From Streptomyces paradoxus (lineage in GTDB: Bacteria > Actinomycetota > Actinomycetes > Streptomycetales > Streptomycetaceae), in contig NZ_JACHGV010000001.1 in the NCBI RefSeq assembly GCF_014202475.1, forward strand, positions 490,186-554,185: a DNA stretch of 64,000 nucleotides. The letters are read 5' to 3'. A program made the position numbers and the translations under genes. How positions within the stretch are numbered: the first letter of the stretch is position 1; the number at the start of each line of letters is the position of its first letter. Shown piece by piece: positions 19,274 to 30,480 of the stretch. Below the pieces are notes generated by a model. That model did no database searches. It was not told where the DNA came from and was given only the letters and a program-made list of their open reading frames with translations.

Positions 19274-20706
19274 TCACCCTGCGGCCCGGGAGCGGGTTCC
19301 GGGGCCTGCGCGGTTGCCCGGGGCCCGGCCCGCAGGCCCGCGTACCAGCGCGCGACGAGCACGATCAGGCCGGGCAGGCTGGCCACGAGGCTGAGCACCC
19401 CGTAGACGACCGCCACGGCCAGTCCCCGGCCCGCGCCCAGGCCCGCGGCGCCGAACGCCCAGGCGGTGACGCCCTCCCGGGGCCCCCAGCCGCCGACGTT
19501 CAGCGGCAGGCCCATCGCCAGCAGGGCGAGGACGGCGAGGGGCAGCAGGACGGCCACGGAGGCGGCGGTCCCGGCGACCCGGGCGGCGAGTACGAACATC
19601 GCGACGTAACCTGCCAGCACCACCACGGAGGAGACAACCACCCCGGGCCCGTTCCGGCGCGACAGCAGCCCTTCGCGGGCCTCGGCGAGGACCGCGCGCA
19701 GCCTGCGGCCCCGGGGAGAGGGCGCCGGGCGGTTCATGCGCAGGGCGAGGACGACGGCGAGCGCGCCCAGGGCGGCCAGGGCCGCGAGCGGGGCGATGTG
19801 CCGGGCCTCGGACAGCACCGGGGACGGCATGACCAGCAGGACGACGGCGCCGACCGCGAACAACGCGACCTGCCCGGCGGTCCGTTCGAGGACGACGGCC
19901 TTCACGCCCCGGCGCAGATCACCCTCGCTCTGCCCGTGCCGCACGGCCCGGTGCACATCGCCGAGGACGCCGCCGGGCAGGGCCGCGTTCAGGAACAGCG
20001 CACGGTAGTAGTCGGCGACGGCCGGCCCGAACGGCAGCCGGATCCTGAGCCCCCGGGCGACGATCGCCCACCGCCACGCGCTGAACACGGTGGTGACGAG
20101 CCCGATGCCGAGCGCGAGCAGCAGCGACACGGCGTCGATCCGCCGCAGCCCGTCCAGGAACACACCGGTACCGAGCCGCCAGAACAGCACCGCCAGGATG
20201 GCGACCCCGGCGATGGTGCCGAGATGCGTACGGACCGCGGGGGTGCCGAGCCGGGCGAGGGCGGTACGGATGGGGCCGCGGGAAGGGGTGACGGCACCGC
20301 CCGTGCCGGTGCCGTCTGTGCCGGTACCGATCGGACCGGCGCTGGTCGGGCCGGTGGCCTCCGGGCCCGTGCCGTCCAGGCCGGCGCCGGTCGGGCCGGT
20401 TCCGGCTGTGTCGGTGCCGTCCAGGACGGCGACACCCGGGCCCGCGGCATCCGGGCCGGTTGTGTTCGGGCCGGTCCCGTCCGGGCCGGTGGCCGGCGAC
20501 GGGACCTCGGCCGGCCGGGCCGGGCCGGGCGGGTTCGAGGCGGCGGGGGCGCTTGTGTCACCCACGGCCGGGCGCGGCACGGCCGTGTCCGACCGGGCCG
20601 TGCCCGCCGCTCCGGGCACCGGCACCACACAGGTGCCGCCGCCGGTCGCGGGACGGCTCCCGGTGGGCGTTGTGCGCGGGCGCGTTCCCGTCGCCTGGGG
20701 GGTCAT
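19150..20706 (-). CDS. lysylphosphatidylglycerol synthase TM / flippase-like membrane protein
   Basis: 518 residues. About the first 140 are Gly/Thr/Pro/Ala-rich low-complexity sequence with repeated GTGP and TGP units and are probably disordered. The rest has about eight membrane segments of the LPG-synthase-TM/AglD family, with the family region YYRALFLNAALPGGVLGDVHRA and the later LNVGGWGPREG. Such proteins move or modify lipid-linked molecules. The start ATG at 20706 overlaps the methyltransferase stop (ATGA). The C-terminal tail reads antisense into the creatininase gene. Context suggests export or flipping of a glycosylated, lipid-attached cluster product. Confidence 0.8.
   Translation of the reverse strand: MTPQATGTRPRTTPTGSRPATGGGTCVVPVPGAAGTARSDTAVPRPAVGDTSAPAASNPPGPARPAEVPSPATGPDGTGPNTTGPDAAGPGVAVLDGTDTAGTGPTGAGLDGTGPEATGPTSAGPIGTGTDGTGTGGAVTPSRGPIRTALARLGTPAVRTHLGTIAGVAILAVLFWRLGTGVFLDGLRRIDAVSLLLALGIGLVTTVFSAWRWAIVARGLRIRLPFGPAVADYYRALFLNAALPGGVLGDVHRAVRHGQSEGDLRRGVKAVVLERTAGQVALFAVGAVVLLVMPSPVLSEARHIAPLAALAALGALAVVLALRMNRPAPSPRGRRLRAVLAEAREGLLSRRNGPGVVVSSVVVLAGYVAMFVLAARVAGTAASVAVLLPLAVLALLAMGLPLNVGGWGPREGVTAWAFGAAGLGAGRGLAVAVVYGVLSLVASLPGLIVLVARWYAGLRAGPRATAQAPEPAPGPQGDYASEVSIEKYAPKESAKLASSSFPFSAEPSEGRPMTPESV
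20280..20500 (-). repeat. degenerate GTGP-type repeats in the flippase-like gene
   Basis: Imperfect repeats of about 12-18 bp built from GGGCCGGT and GCCGTCC blocks encode runs such as GTGPTGAGLDGTGPEATGP. They are in frame and confined to the cytoplasmic N-terminal extension. Such tracts vary in length between strains by slippage. Confidence 0.6.
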
Positions 20707-21748
20707 GACGCTCCGTCCACCGGGCGGGACAGGGCCAGGAGGTCGACGTGGTGGACGGTGACGCGCAGCTCGCCCGCGGCCAGTTCCGCCAGTCGCTTGC
20801 TCAGGTAGACGTCGGCTTCGGCCCGCAGCTCGGGGCGCTCCTCGACGGCGGCGCCGACCCAGCCGCGCAGCCACTGCTCGGTGAGCGCGGCCTGCTCGGG
20901 CCCGAGGCGCCAGGGGCTCGGGTGCAGCCGTACGGTCGCGCCCTGCTCGGAGAACGCCTCGGCCGCCGCCGTGACCGCGTCGGGGCCGAGCAGGCCGTCG
21001 CGGCGCTGGTGGTCGTTGAACGCCTGGGTGAGCTCCGCGTCCAGCGGGTGCGACGGGGTCAGTTCCACGCGCCCGGCGACGGACAGGGTCAGCAGGGCGG
21101 GGCAGCCGGCTCCGGCGCACGCGGCGGCGAAGGTGCCGATCTCCTCGCGAGTGAGGACGTCCAGCAGGGCGGACGCCGTGACCAGGGACGCGCCCTGCAG
21201 GGCGTCCGGGGTGAGACGGGCGATGTCACCGCGCCGTGTCTCCACGGAGACCCGGCTGCCGTCGGCGGCCGAGCGCGGGGAGGCGACGGCGGCGAAGTGC
21301 AGCAGGTAGGGGTCGCGGTCGTGCAGGACCCAGTGCTGGGCGCCGTCCAGGCGGGGCGCGAGCCAGCGGCCCATCGAGCCGGTGCCGCAGCCCAGGTCGT
21401 GGATGACGACGCCCGACCGGCCCGGCAGGTTGGCGAGCCGGATCCGCAGCGGGTCGAGCAGGTCGTGCGCCCGCGCGGCGGCATCGGCCGACTCCCGCAG
21501 CTCCAGCCACTCGGGGGCGTAGCGGGGCGGATCGTCCGGGCCCGCCTCACGCAGCTTGACCGTCGGCCGCGAACCGGGCTTGCCGCTGGGGCCGGCACCG
21601 GGGATGACGCCCCCGGAGGCCTGCCCCGGGCCGAATTCGACGCTGGAGCCCAGGCCCGGAGTCATGCCGTCCGTCACTGCCGTGACCTCCCTCGGCCCGG
21701 GCTGAGCCGGAATCGCCCCGCTCTGCTGGGTGGTCGTCGCCGGGTTCG

Positions 21749-21752
<4 letters not shown>
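20703..21752 (-). CDS. class I SAM-dependent methyltransferase
   Basis: 349 residues. The SAM-binding motif is VIHDLGCGTGSMGRW, followed by the acidic segment VLHDRDPYLLHFAA. An N-terminal tail of about 90 Gly/Pro-rich residues precedes the catalytic domain. The ATG at 21752 overlaps the glycosyltransferase stop (ATGA) and the stop overlaps the flippase-like start, so the genes are translationally coupled. Substrate unknown; the neighbours suggest a pyrimidine/pterin-derived or glycosylated intermediate. Confidence 0.85.
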
Positions 21753-23457
<1,705 letters not shown>

Positions 23458-23520
23458 TCAGGTCAGGCGCTCTTGTCGTGGCGAACTCGTACCGGATGGA
23501 ACGAATCGTCAGCCGATGCG

Positions 23521-24501
23521 TCAATCGCTCTCGTCGTAACGGACGCGGTGGCACAGCGCGGGGACTTCGCCGGAGACCAGCTTGGGCAGCACGTCCGGCA
23601 GGTCCTCGAAGGGGGACTCGCCCGTGATGAGGGCGTCGAGCGCGGGGTCGGCGAGCAGGTCCAGGGCGACCGCGAGCCGGTCGGCGTAGGTGCGGTTGGG
23701 GCGGGCCGGGGAGACGGTGCCGACCTGGCTGCTGCGGATGACGAGCCGCCGGGAGTGGAAGGCCTCACCGAGCGGGAGGCTGACCTGCCGGTCGCCGTAC
23801 CAGCTGAGTTCGAGGACGGTCCCCTCGGCCGTGAGGAGTTCCAGGGACCTGGCGAGGCCCGCTTCCGTGGCGCTGGCGTGCACGACCAGGTCGCGGTCCC
23901 CGTCGGCCTCCTGCGGGGTGGCGAAGCCGACACCGAGCGCCTCGGCGATCTTCGCGCGGGACGGGTCGGCGTCGACGAGCTGGACGCGGACGCCGGGGAA
24001 CCGGGCGAGGAGGGCGGCCACCGAGCAGCCGACCATGCCGCCCCCGACCACGGCGATCCGGTCGCCGACCAGGGGCGCGGCGTCCCACAGGGCGTTGACG
24101 GCGGTCTCCACGGTCCCGGCGAGCACGGCCCGTTCGGCGGGCACGGTGTCCGGGACGGGGGTGACCGCGGTGGCCGGCACGACGTAGCGCGTCTGGTGCG
24201 GGTAGAGGCAGAACACGGTGCGGCCGGTGAGTTCCCGGGGCCCTTCCTCCACCACGCCGACGTTGAGGTAGCCGTACTTCACCGGGGCCGGGAAGTCGCC
24301 CTCCTGGAACGGTGCGCGCATGGCGGTGTGCTGGCTGACGGGCACGCCGCCGCGGAAGACGAGTGTCTCGGTGCCGCGGCTCACGCCGGAGAACAGCGTA
24401 CGGACCAGCACCTCGCCCTCGCCGGGCGCCGGCAGGGTGACGTCCCGGATCCCGCCTCGCCCAGGCGAGTCGATCCAGAACGCCCGTGCGGTGTGCTTCA
24501 T
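23521..24501 (-). CDS. medium-chain (MDR) zinc-type dehydrogenase
   Basis: 326 residues. The N-terminal GroES-like domain includes [20 protein letters not shown] and the Rossmann domain carries [16 protein letters not shown]. It is shorter than classical alcohol dehydrogenases and resembles the bacteriochlorophyllide/sugar dehydrogenase-like MDR group. The start is ATG behind a GGAGGAC site. It is first of the leftward run dehydrogenase, PTPS homologue, glycosyltransferase, methyltransferase, flippase-like; a 171-bp gap after it may hold another promoter. Substrate not predictable. Confidence 0.82.
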   Translation of the reverse strand: MKHTARAFWIDSPGRGGIRDVTLPAPGEGEVLVRTLFSGVSRGTETLVFRGGVPVSQHTAMRAPFQEGDFPAPVKYGYLNVGVVEEGPRELTGRTVFCLYPHQTRYVVPATAVTPVPDTVPAERAVLAGTVETAVNALWDAAPLVGDRIAVVGGGMVGCSVAALLARFPGVRVQLVDADPSRAKIAEALGVGFATPQEADGDRDLVVHASATEAGLARSLELLTAEGTVLELSWYGDRQVSLPLGEAFHSRRLVIRSSQVGTVSPARPNRTYADRLAVALDLLADPALDALITGESPFEDLPDVLPKLVSGEVPALCHRVRYDESD

Positions 24502-24609
24502 CGAAGTCCTCCTGAACGATCGGGAAGCTGCTTGCGTACCGAGGGGTGCACAGGCCGCGCACAAGGTAGCGGCGTTGATCGACTCTGTCACACGGCCGGA
24601 GGGTGTTCG

Positions 24610-25368
24610 GTGGCCCTGAACAACACGTACGACGCGAGGCTCCAGCAGGAGACCGCCCTGGGGGCGGGAGTGCAGGTCCTGCTGCTGGCCCTGATCGGCA
24701 CGGCGATCGGGATGGGGCCGGCGGGCTGGCTCACGGGCCTCGCGTTCGCGATCGCCACTTGGGCGGTGCTCTCGCGGGCCCTGCACCGTTCCCGGCTGCG
24801 CTCGTTCGGCGCTGCGAACCGTGTCACCCTCGGCCGGGCCACCCTCGTCGGCGGGGTCACGGCGCTGGTGGCCGACTCCTTCCAGAGCTCGCCGCCCGTG
24901 TCGCTGCTCGTCGGTATGACGGCGGTGGCGCTGATCCTCGACGGCGTCGACGGCAAGGTCGCCCGCCGCACCGGCACTTCGACGCCGCTGGGCGCGCGCT
25001 TCGACATGGAGGTCGACGCGTTCCTGATCCTGGTGCTGAGCGTGTACGTGTCGATGCAACTGGGCCCGTGGGTACTGCTGATCGGCGGCATGCGGTACGT
25101 CTTCGTCGCCGCGGCGCGGGTGTGGCCCTGGCTGACCGCCGCGCTCCCGCCGAGCACGGCCCGCAAGACGGTCGCCGCGCTCCAGGGTGTGCTCCTGCTG
25201 GTCGCCGGCGCTGATCTGCTGCCGTACGCGGGCAACTTCGGCGTGGCGGCCCTGGCGCTGGGCCTGCTGGTCTGGTCGTTCGGGCGTGACGTGCTGTGGC
25301 TGTACCGGACCTCGCGCGTCGAGGAGCCGGTGGCGCCCCGCCAGGTGCGGGAACTCGTCGCCGGCTGA
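24610..25368 (+). CDS. CDP-alcohol phosphatidyltransferase family membrane protein
   Basis: 252 residues with several membrane segments and the CDP-OH-P transferase motif spread over [10 protein letters not shown] and [12 protein letters not shown], matching DG..AR....G...D...D. The enzyme should join a phosphatidyl or CDP-activated group to an alcohol. GTG start with GGAGGG upstream. It is divergent from the dehydrogenase across 108 bp and is conserved beside this cluster in Streptomyces, so it may attach the product to a lipid. Phosphatidylinositol phosphate synthase-like activity is an alternative. Confidence 0.82.
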   Translation: MALNNTYDARLQQETALGAGVQVLLLALIGTAIGMGPAGWLTGLAFAIATWAVLSRALHRSRLRSFGAANRVTLGRATLVGGVTALVADSFQSSPPVSLLVGMTAVALILDGVDGKVARRTGTSTPLGARFDMEVDAFLILVLSVYVSMQLGPWVLLIGGMRYVFVAAARVWPWLTAALPPSTARKTVAALQGVLLLVAGADLLPYAGNFGVAALALGLLVWSFGRDVLWLYRTSRVEEPVAPRQVRELVAG

Positions 25369-25389
25369 CGGCGGGCGGGGCGGGAGCGG

Positions 25390-25770
25390 TCAGTCGTCGA
25401 ACCGCCCGCGCGCCCCCTCGATGTGACCGAGGTACCGGTGGGTCCAGCCGCACATCGCGTCGACCGTGGCGCGCAGGGCCCGGCCCGGCTCGGTCAGGGT
25501 GTACTCGACCCTGGGCGGCACGGTGGGGTGCACCTTCCGGTCGACCAGGCCGTTGCGCTCCAGCATCCGCAGGTTCTGGGTCAGCATCTTGTGGCTGACG
25601 CCCTCGACCTCGTCGCGTACTTCACTGAAGCGCAGGGTGCGTTCGCCGAGGGCCTCGATGATCAGAAGCGCCCATTTGTTGGCCACGTCGGAGAAGATCT
25701 CCCGCGCCAGGGAGTCCGCCCGCCGCAGGTCCGCGTTCTCCGGCAGGTCCCTCAACTGCTTGGTCACCAT
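25390..25770 (-). CDS. HxlR family winged-helix regulator
   Basis: 126 residues with the typical HxlR core: DVANKWALLIIEALGERTLRF, then the recognition-helix region GVSHKMLTQNLRMLERNGLV and the wing VPPRVEYTLTEPG. It faces the RidA gene across 113 bp and probably controls it and itself. HxlR proteins respond to reactive aldehydes, quinones or redox signals; the actual inducer is unknown. Confidence 0.9.
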   Translation of the reverse strand: MVTKQLRDLPENADLRRADSLAREIFSDVANKWALLIIEALGERTLRFSEVRDEVEGVSHKMLTQNLRMLERNGLVDRKVHPTVPPRVEYTLTEPGRALRATVDAMCGWTHRYLGHIEGARGRFDD

Positions 25771-25825
25771 CTGGTTCCCCCGTTACCGAGAAGTGCGTTC
25801 TTCCAGGTCGGCGGTCACTCTCCTA

Positions 25826-25842
25826 CGGTTTCCCAGTAACCG
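25826..25842. promoter_or_regulatory. candidate HxlR operator
   Basis: Dyad CGGTT - 7 bp - AACCG in the divergent HxlR/RidA promoter, 42 bp before the RidA start. A related GTTACC half-site lies near 25790. Assignment is by position and symmetry only. Confidence 0.4.
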
Positions 25843-25883
25843 CAAGAGAGCGCGAGTTCGCGCTCGACGGAAGGACACCGACT

Positions 25884-26285
25884 GTGACCACCATCGACGT
25901 CTACGACCACGGCATCCCGGCCGAGAGCCACTTCGGCTACGCGCAGGCGATCAGGTCCGGCGATCTGATCCATGTCTCCGGGCAGCTCGCGTTCGACGAG
26001 GCCGGCGGCTTCCGCCCCGAGGACGACGTCACCGCCCAACTGGATCTGACCTACGCCAACCTCGACAGGGTCCTGGCCCACTACGGCGCGACGCGCAACC
26101 AGATCGTGTCCCAGACGCTGTACGCGGTGGACCTGGTGCGCAACGCCGAGGTCGTGGGGAAGGCGAACCGGGCGTACTTCGGCGCCCACCGCCCGGTCAG
26201 CACGGCCCTGGGCGTCACCGAACTGACGTTTCCCGGGCAGCTCGTCGAGATCAGCTGCGTGATCGACATGAAGCTGCCCGCCTGA
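25884..26285 (+). CDS. RidA family protein
   Basis: 133 residues of the YjgF/YER057c/UK114 family, which hydrolyse reactive enamines/imines to protect PLP enzymes or act in specific catabolic steps. Characteristic segments are HVSGQLAFDEAGGF, YANLDRVLAHYGA and a final LVEISCVIDMKLP. The arginine usually found in the RidA deaminase motif is not obvious, so it may belong to another Rid subgroup. GTG start behind GGAAGGAC; divergent HxlR regulator next door. Confidence 0.85.
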   Translation: MTTIDVYDHGIPAESHFGYAQAIRSGDLIHVSGQLAFDEAGGFRPEDDVTAQLDLTYANLDRVLAHYGATRNQIVSQTLYAVDLVRNAEVVGKANRAYFGAHRPVSTALGVTELTFPGQLVEISCVIDMKLPA

Positions 26286-26294
26286 ACGGGCCGG

Positions 26295-27803
26295 TCAGCG
26301 ACGCGTTCCGGTGCCGACCAGGGTCCGCTCGTACGGGTCGAGCAGCACGCCCCGCACCTTGGCCGAGACGCCGACGATGATCCGCTGGTGGGCCAGCGGC
26401 ACGACCGCGTCCGTGCCGAGGATCGCCGCCTCGGCGGCCATGGCGGCGTCCTGCCGCTCTCCGGTGCCGTCGGTCCCGACGGCCTCGGCGACGGCCCGAT
26501 CGGTCTTCTCGTCGCACAACCGGGCCAGGTTGTAGCCGCCGTCGCAGGTGTAGTCGCTGCCGAGGACTCCGACGGGGTCGCCGGTGTCCAGGAGGCTGTT
26601 GCGGGCGCCGATGAACGCGTCGAACTTCCCGGCGAGGGCGTCGCTCTCCAGCCGTGAGTACTCGCGCACCTCCAGCTTCACCGTGAATCCGGCCTTCCCG
26701 AGCTGCTGTTGCACGACCTGGGCGACCTCGGGGAGCTCGGGCCGGTTGTCGTAGGTGGCCAGGGTGATCGAGGTGCCGTCGGGCCGGGCGGGCTCGGCAC
26801 GGCCGGCCGGCTTCACCTGCTTGCTCTCCGCCCAGGTGACGGCGGGTCCGAAGATTCCGGCGCCCGGGTCGGCGTACCCCTCGAAGACGCCCTTGACGAG
26901 GGCGGAGGGCGCGATCGCCGCGCGGGCGGCGGCGCGCATCTCCGGGTCCTTGAAAGGCCCGGACTCCGTGTTGAGCTGCAGGCTGGTGGTCCGGGTGGTG
27001 CCGGCTTCCCTGAGCGTCGCCTTGTCGAGGGTGGCGGCCTGGGCGGCGGGGATGGCCTCGGCGATGTCGACGTCGCCGGTGCGGACGGCGTTGGCGCGGG
27101 CGGTGCCGTCCTTGACGAAGCGCACGTCGATGCCGGTGGCGTGGGCGAGGCCGTCCCAGTAGTCGTCGTAGCGGTCGAGGGTGGCGGAGCCGCCGCCGTC
27201 GACCTCGGTGATCTCGAAGGGCCCGGTGGCGGTGCCGACCGGGGTGGGGTTGCCCTTCTTCCGGTACGCCTTCGGGGCGAGGATCGCCAGGCTCGGACCG
27301 GCCAGGCGCATGGGCAGGACGGGGTCGGGCTCGCGGGTGGTGATGCGGATGCCGCGCTCGCCGTCGGCCTGCGCGTCGAGGGTGACGCCCGCGAGGGCGG
27401 CGGGGGCGGGCTCGGCCTCGGTGGCGTGGGTGAGCGCGGCGGCCACGGCGGCGGGGGTGACGTCCGTGCCGTCCTGGAAGGTGGCCTCGCGCAGGGTGAA
27501 CCGCCAGGTGCGGTCGTCCTCCCGGCGCCAGGACCGGGCGAGCGCGGGAACCGCGGCGCTGTTGGCGTCCAGGGCGGTGAGCCCTTCGGTGACGCCGAGG
27601 CGGCTGAGCAGTGTGGCATCGGCCCCGTACGGCGAGAGGTTCTCGGCGGGCGGGAAGGCGAGGGCGACGCGCAGTCGCGCCCCCGACGGCCCGCCCTGAG
27701 ACGACGACTCCCCGCCGGGGGACACGAAACAGCCCGCCAGACACGGCGCGAGGACGAGGGCGGCGAGGAACCGGAGGCGGGCCTTGATGCTCGGATGACG
27801 CAC
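26295..27803 (-). CDS. ABC transporter substrate-binding lipoprotein, family 5
   Basis: About 502 residues. The signal peptide LRFLAALVLAPCLAGC has a clear lipobox (LAGC). The mature part is a family 5 (peptide/nickel/metallophore) binding protein: NLSPYGADATLLSRLGVTEGL, WRFTLREATFQDGTDVTPAAV and an FKDPEMRAAARAAI helix. No permease or ATPase genes adjoin, so it must use a distant transporter. The start is GTG at 27803 (another GTG at 27809). It diverges from a CooC-like ATPase; family 5 proteins include nickel binder NikA, so a metal role is possible. Confidence 0.82.
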   Translation of the reverse strand: MRHPSIKARLRFLAALVLAPCLAGCFVSPGGESSSQGGPSGARLRVALAFPPAENLSPYGADATLLSRLGVTEGLTALDANSAAVPALARSWRREDDRTWRFTLREATFQDGTDVTPAAVAAALTHATEAEPAPAALAGVTLDAQADGERGIRITTREPDPVLPMRLAGPSLAILAPKAYRKKGNPTPVGTATGPFEITEVDGGGSATLDRYDDYWDGLAHATGIDVRFVKDGTARANAVRTGDVDIAEAIPAAQAATLDKATLREAGTTRTTSLQLNTESGPFKDPEMRAAARAAIAPSALVKGVFEGYADPGAGIFGPAVTWAESKQVKPAGRAEPARPDGTSITLATYDNRPELPEVAQVVQQQLGKAGFTVKLEVREYSRLESDALAGKFDAFIGARNSLLDTGDPVGVLGSDYTCDGGYNLARLCDEKTDRAVAEAVGTDGTGERQDAAMAAEAAILGTDAVVPLAHQRIIVGVSAKVRGVLLDPYERTLVGTGTRR

Positions 27804-27929
27804 TTGCACAGCATATGCATCAAGCGGAACACGCCGGTCAACCGGGTGACCGGGGCCAGGGATGCCCGAAATCCCATACGGAGCAGGAGATTTGACACGG
27901 GTGCGGACCACTCCTTAAACCTATCCACA

Positions 27930-27944
27930 TGACATCCATTTTCA
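27930..27944. promoter_or_regulatory. Zur-box-like palindrome (weak candidate)
   Basis: TGACATCCATTTTCA matches 12 of 15 positions of the actinobacterial Zur consensus TGAAAATGATTTTCA (in either orientation); the right half is perfect. It lies 17 bp before the ATPase GTG and about 130 bp from the lipoprotein start. A chance match is possible. Confidence 0.3.
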
Positions 27945-27960
27945 AAAGGGTGGGACAGCC

Positions 27961-28920
27961 GTGAGGGTCGCGTTCGTCGGCAAGGGTGGCAGCGGCAAGA
28001 CCACGCTGTCCGCGCTCTTCTCCCGCCACCTGGCACGCTCCGGCGCACCGGTCCTGGCCATCGACGGCGACATCAACCAGCACCTGGCCGAGGCGCTCGG
28101 CGGGGTGGAGGAGTCCGCCCCTCCCCTGGGCGCGCACCTGCCCGAGATCAAGGACTTCCTGCGGGGCGACAACCCCCGCATCCCCTCCGCCGAGGCGATG
28201 ATCAAGACGACGCCGCCGGGCCGCGGGTCCCGTCTCCTGCGTCCGCTCGGCGACGACGAACTGCACGCGCGGCACGTCGGCCGGGCGGGCGGCGTCCCCC
28301 TGATGGTGACGGGCGAGTTCGACGAGTCGGACCTGGGCGTGGCCTGCTACCACTCCAAACTGGGTGCGGTGGAGCTGTACCTCGGCCACCTGCTGGACGG
28401 CCCCGGCGAGTACGTCGTGGTCGACATGACGGCGGGCGCGGACGCCTTCGCGTCAGGCCTGTTCACCCGCTTCGACATGACGTTCCTGGTGGCGGAACCC
28501 ACCCGCAAGGGCGTCTCGGTGTACCGCCAGTACCGCGACCACGCCGAACAGTTCGGCATCCGCATCGCGGTTGTCGGCAACAAGGTGACCGGCGAGGACG
28601 ACCTTCTCTTCCTCAAGGAGCAGGTGGGCGACGACCTCCTGACCCACCTGGAGCAGTCCCCCTGGGTGCGCGCGGCCGAGCAGGGCCGCACGGCGCCCGG
28701 GCCGGATGCCCTGGCGTCGTTGGAGCCGCACAACCGTCACGCCCTCGGCGTCCTGCGCGAGGCGGTCGATTCCCACCCCCGCGACTGGGACCGCCTCCAC
28801 CGCCACGCGGTCGAGCTCCACCTGCGCAACGTCCGGGCCTGGGCGGATGCGCGGACGGGGGAGGATCTGGCGGGGCAGGTGGATCCGGAGTACGTCCCGG
28901 GGCCGGCCGCCCCGGCCTGA
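27961..28920 (+). CDS. CooC/MinD-like P-loop ATPase
   Basis: 319 residues with a deviant Walker A motif at the very N terminus (VAFVGKGGSGKTTLSALF), APVLAIDGDINQHLAEAL as in CooC/ArsA/MinD ATPases, and VVVDMTAGADAF as Walker B region. CooC proteins insert nickel into CO dehydrogenase; relatives handle other metals or partition cargo. No CO dehydrogenase is present. The C-terminal third (after about residue 230) is not recognised. It is divergent from the family 5 lipoprotein, which suggests, but does not show, a metal-related function. GTG start. Confidence 0.75.
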   Translation: MRVAFVGKGGSGKTTLSALFSRHLARSGAPVLAIDGDINQHLAEALGGVEESAPPLGAHLPEIKDFLRGDNPRIPSAEAMIKTTPPGRGSRLLRPLGDDELHARHVGRAGGVPLMVTGEFDESDLGVACYHSKLGAVELYLGHLLDGPGEYVVVDMTAGADAFASGLFTRFDMTFLVAEPTRKGVSVYRQYRDHAEQFGIRIAVVGNKVTGEDDLLFLKEQVGDDLLTHLEQSPWVRAAEQGRTAPGPDALASLEPHNRHALGVLREAVDSHPRDWDRLHRHAVELHLRNVRAWADARTGEDLAGQVDPEYVPGPAAPA

Positions 28921-28989
28921 GGAGCACCACACCCATCACGGCTCTCTCCTGCTGGCCCGCCCCTCCGGCCTGCTGACCCGCCCCACCGG

Positions 28990-29532
28990 CTACTCGATCC
29001 CCGTGGCATCGAGTAGCCGGACCACGTCCTTGCGCCCGTACCCGAGCAGTCGGGCGCGATCAGCGGCCATCAGCACCAAGTGCGCGACGGTCTTCGCCGC
29101 GTATCCGTCCTTGTTGTCCGCGTCGAACCATTCCTGGGGCTTCTCGACACCCAGGCTGTTCATCACCAGCCCGTGCTCCCGGCGAACCTCCGCGACGGTC
29201 CCGGCGACCGCGTCCATGAGCGTCTTCCCCGGCCGCTCGCACTCCAGGGCGAAGTCACCCCGGTCGACCGGCACACACCCCTCCGGCGGACGTGCCCGCA
29301 GCCCCGCATACCTCTCGTCCCCGAACCCGGAGGCCCGGAACTCCTCGTGCACCAGACAGAACCGATGGAACCCGGACGGAACCGGAGGCGGTGGAGGCGA
29401 GTACTCCCACCCGGCGTCCTCGTACAACTGCCGCTTCACCTCTTCTTCTTCCGCATGAGTCACGGTGAAGCCGTTGGCCTCGTTGCGCCCGGTCGTCGTG
29501 CCGTCGGGGTTGCGGTGGAAGTGCAGGCCCAT
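28990..29532 (-). CDS. hypothetical protein
   Basis: 180 residues, charged, no membrane segment or signal peptide. It begins MGLHFHRNPDGTTTGRNEANG and contains a PPPPP stretch near residue 47. The second half has ALECERPGKTLMDAVAGTV and ends in a helical region (GYAAKTVAHLVLMAADRARLLGYG). Codon use is normal for the organism, so it is a genuine gene. I do not recognise the family; the helical C terminus is followed by a convergent P-loop ATPase gene. Confidence 0.7.
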   Translation of the reverse strand: MGLHFHRNPDGTTTGRNEANGFTVTHAEEEEVKRQLYEDAGWEYSPPPPPVPSGFHRFCLVHEEFRASGFGDERYAGLRARPPEGCVPVDRGDFALECERPGKTLMDAVAGTVAEVRREHGLVMNSLGVEKPQEWFDADNKDGYAAKTVAHLVLMAADRARLLGYGRKDVVRLLDATGIE

Positions 29533-29702
29533 AGTGTGCTCCGCTGCCGTGATGTCGATGGACGAGAATCCCCCGTCACCAGCTCGAACGGCCCGCGAAG
29601 CCGACCCGTGCCCATTCTCCTGAGCCCCACCCGATCGCGTGAAATCCGGTGGCGTGGGAACTGGCCGACTTCGGCGGGTTGGGGCGTTGTTACGCTCCTC
29701 CG

Positions 29703-30326
29703 GTGAGGATTCCGAGCCCCGCAGAGATCCAGGCGCTGCACGAGAAGCACGCGCCCACCGCCGAGGCGTTCACGCTCGTGCACACGCACTGCGAGATCGT
29801 CTGGGGGATCGCTGAGCAGCTCCTCTCCGCGCCCCACCTGGCTCATCTCGACGCCGAACTGGTCCGCGCCGGCTGCCTCCTTCACGACATCGGGGTCTAC
29901 CGCCTCTATGGCGACGACGGGCGGCTTGACCACGGGAACTACGTCCGGCACGGACTGCTCGGCCACGAGATCCTCGAGGCGGAGGGCTTCCACGAGACCC
30001 TCCGCCGCTTCTGCTCCCACCACACCGGAGTGGGACTCACGCGGCACGACATCGTGCGCCAGGGACTGCCTCTCCCTCCCGCCGACTATCTGGCGGTGAC
30101 GCAGGAGGAGAGGCTGGTGATGTACTCGGACAAGTTCCACACCAAGTCCCGGCCGTCAACGTTCCTCTCCCCCGACGAGTACGCCGCCCATGTCCGCCGG
30201 TTCGGCGAGGACAAGGTGATCGCTTTCCAGGCACTGCGCGCGGAGTTCGGCGAGCCGGACCTCACCGGGCCCTTGCCGGGCTTCGGGACGGAGGAAGACG
30301 CGACGGCGGCCGCGGTTCGGGGGTAG
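29703..30326 (+). CDS. HD-domain phosphohydrolase
   Basis: 207 residues. Metal-binding histidines and the HD doublet are seen in LVHTHCEIVWG and GCLLHDIGVYRLY, with HHTGVG further on. HD enzymes of this size hydrolyse nucleotides or other phosphoesters. The GTG at 29703 fits the family start (RIPSPAEIQALHEKHAP); an upstream GTG at 29649 would add 18 unconvincing residues. Substrate unknown. It is the last intact gene before the decayed region. Confidence 0.82.
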   Translation: MRIPSPAEIQALHEKHAPTAEAFTLVHTHCEIVWGIAEQLLSAPHLAHLDAELVRAGCLLHDIGVYRLYGDDGRLDHGNYVRHGLLGHEILEAEGFHETLRRFCSHHTGVGLTRHDIVRQGLPLPPADYLAVTQEERLVMYSDKFHTKSRPSTFLSPDEYAAHVRRFGEDKVIAFQALRAEFGEPDLTGPLPGFGTEEDATAAAVRG

Positions 30327-30480
30327 CAGGCCGCATGGCCGGAAGGCCGTGGCGGCCGGTTCCTGTGCTCTCACGGCGGCTCGGTGAAGGCACCGAACAC
30401 GACGAACGCCCCGTGCATCGCCAACCACACGAGGAAGGCGCACGCCATCGCCGTCGGCGAGCAGGCACAGGGAGCGGAGC

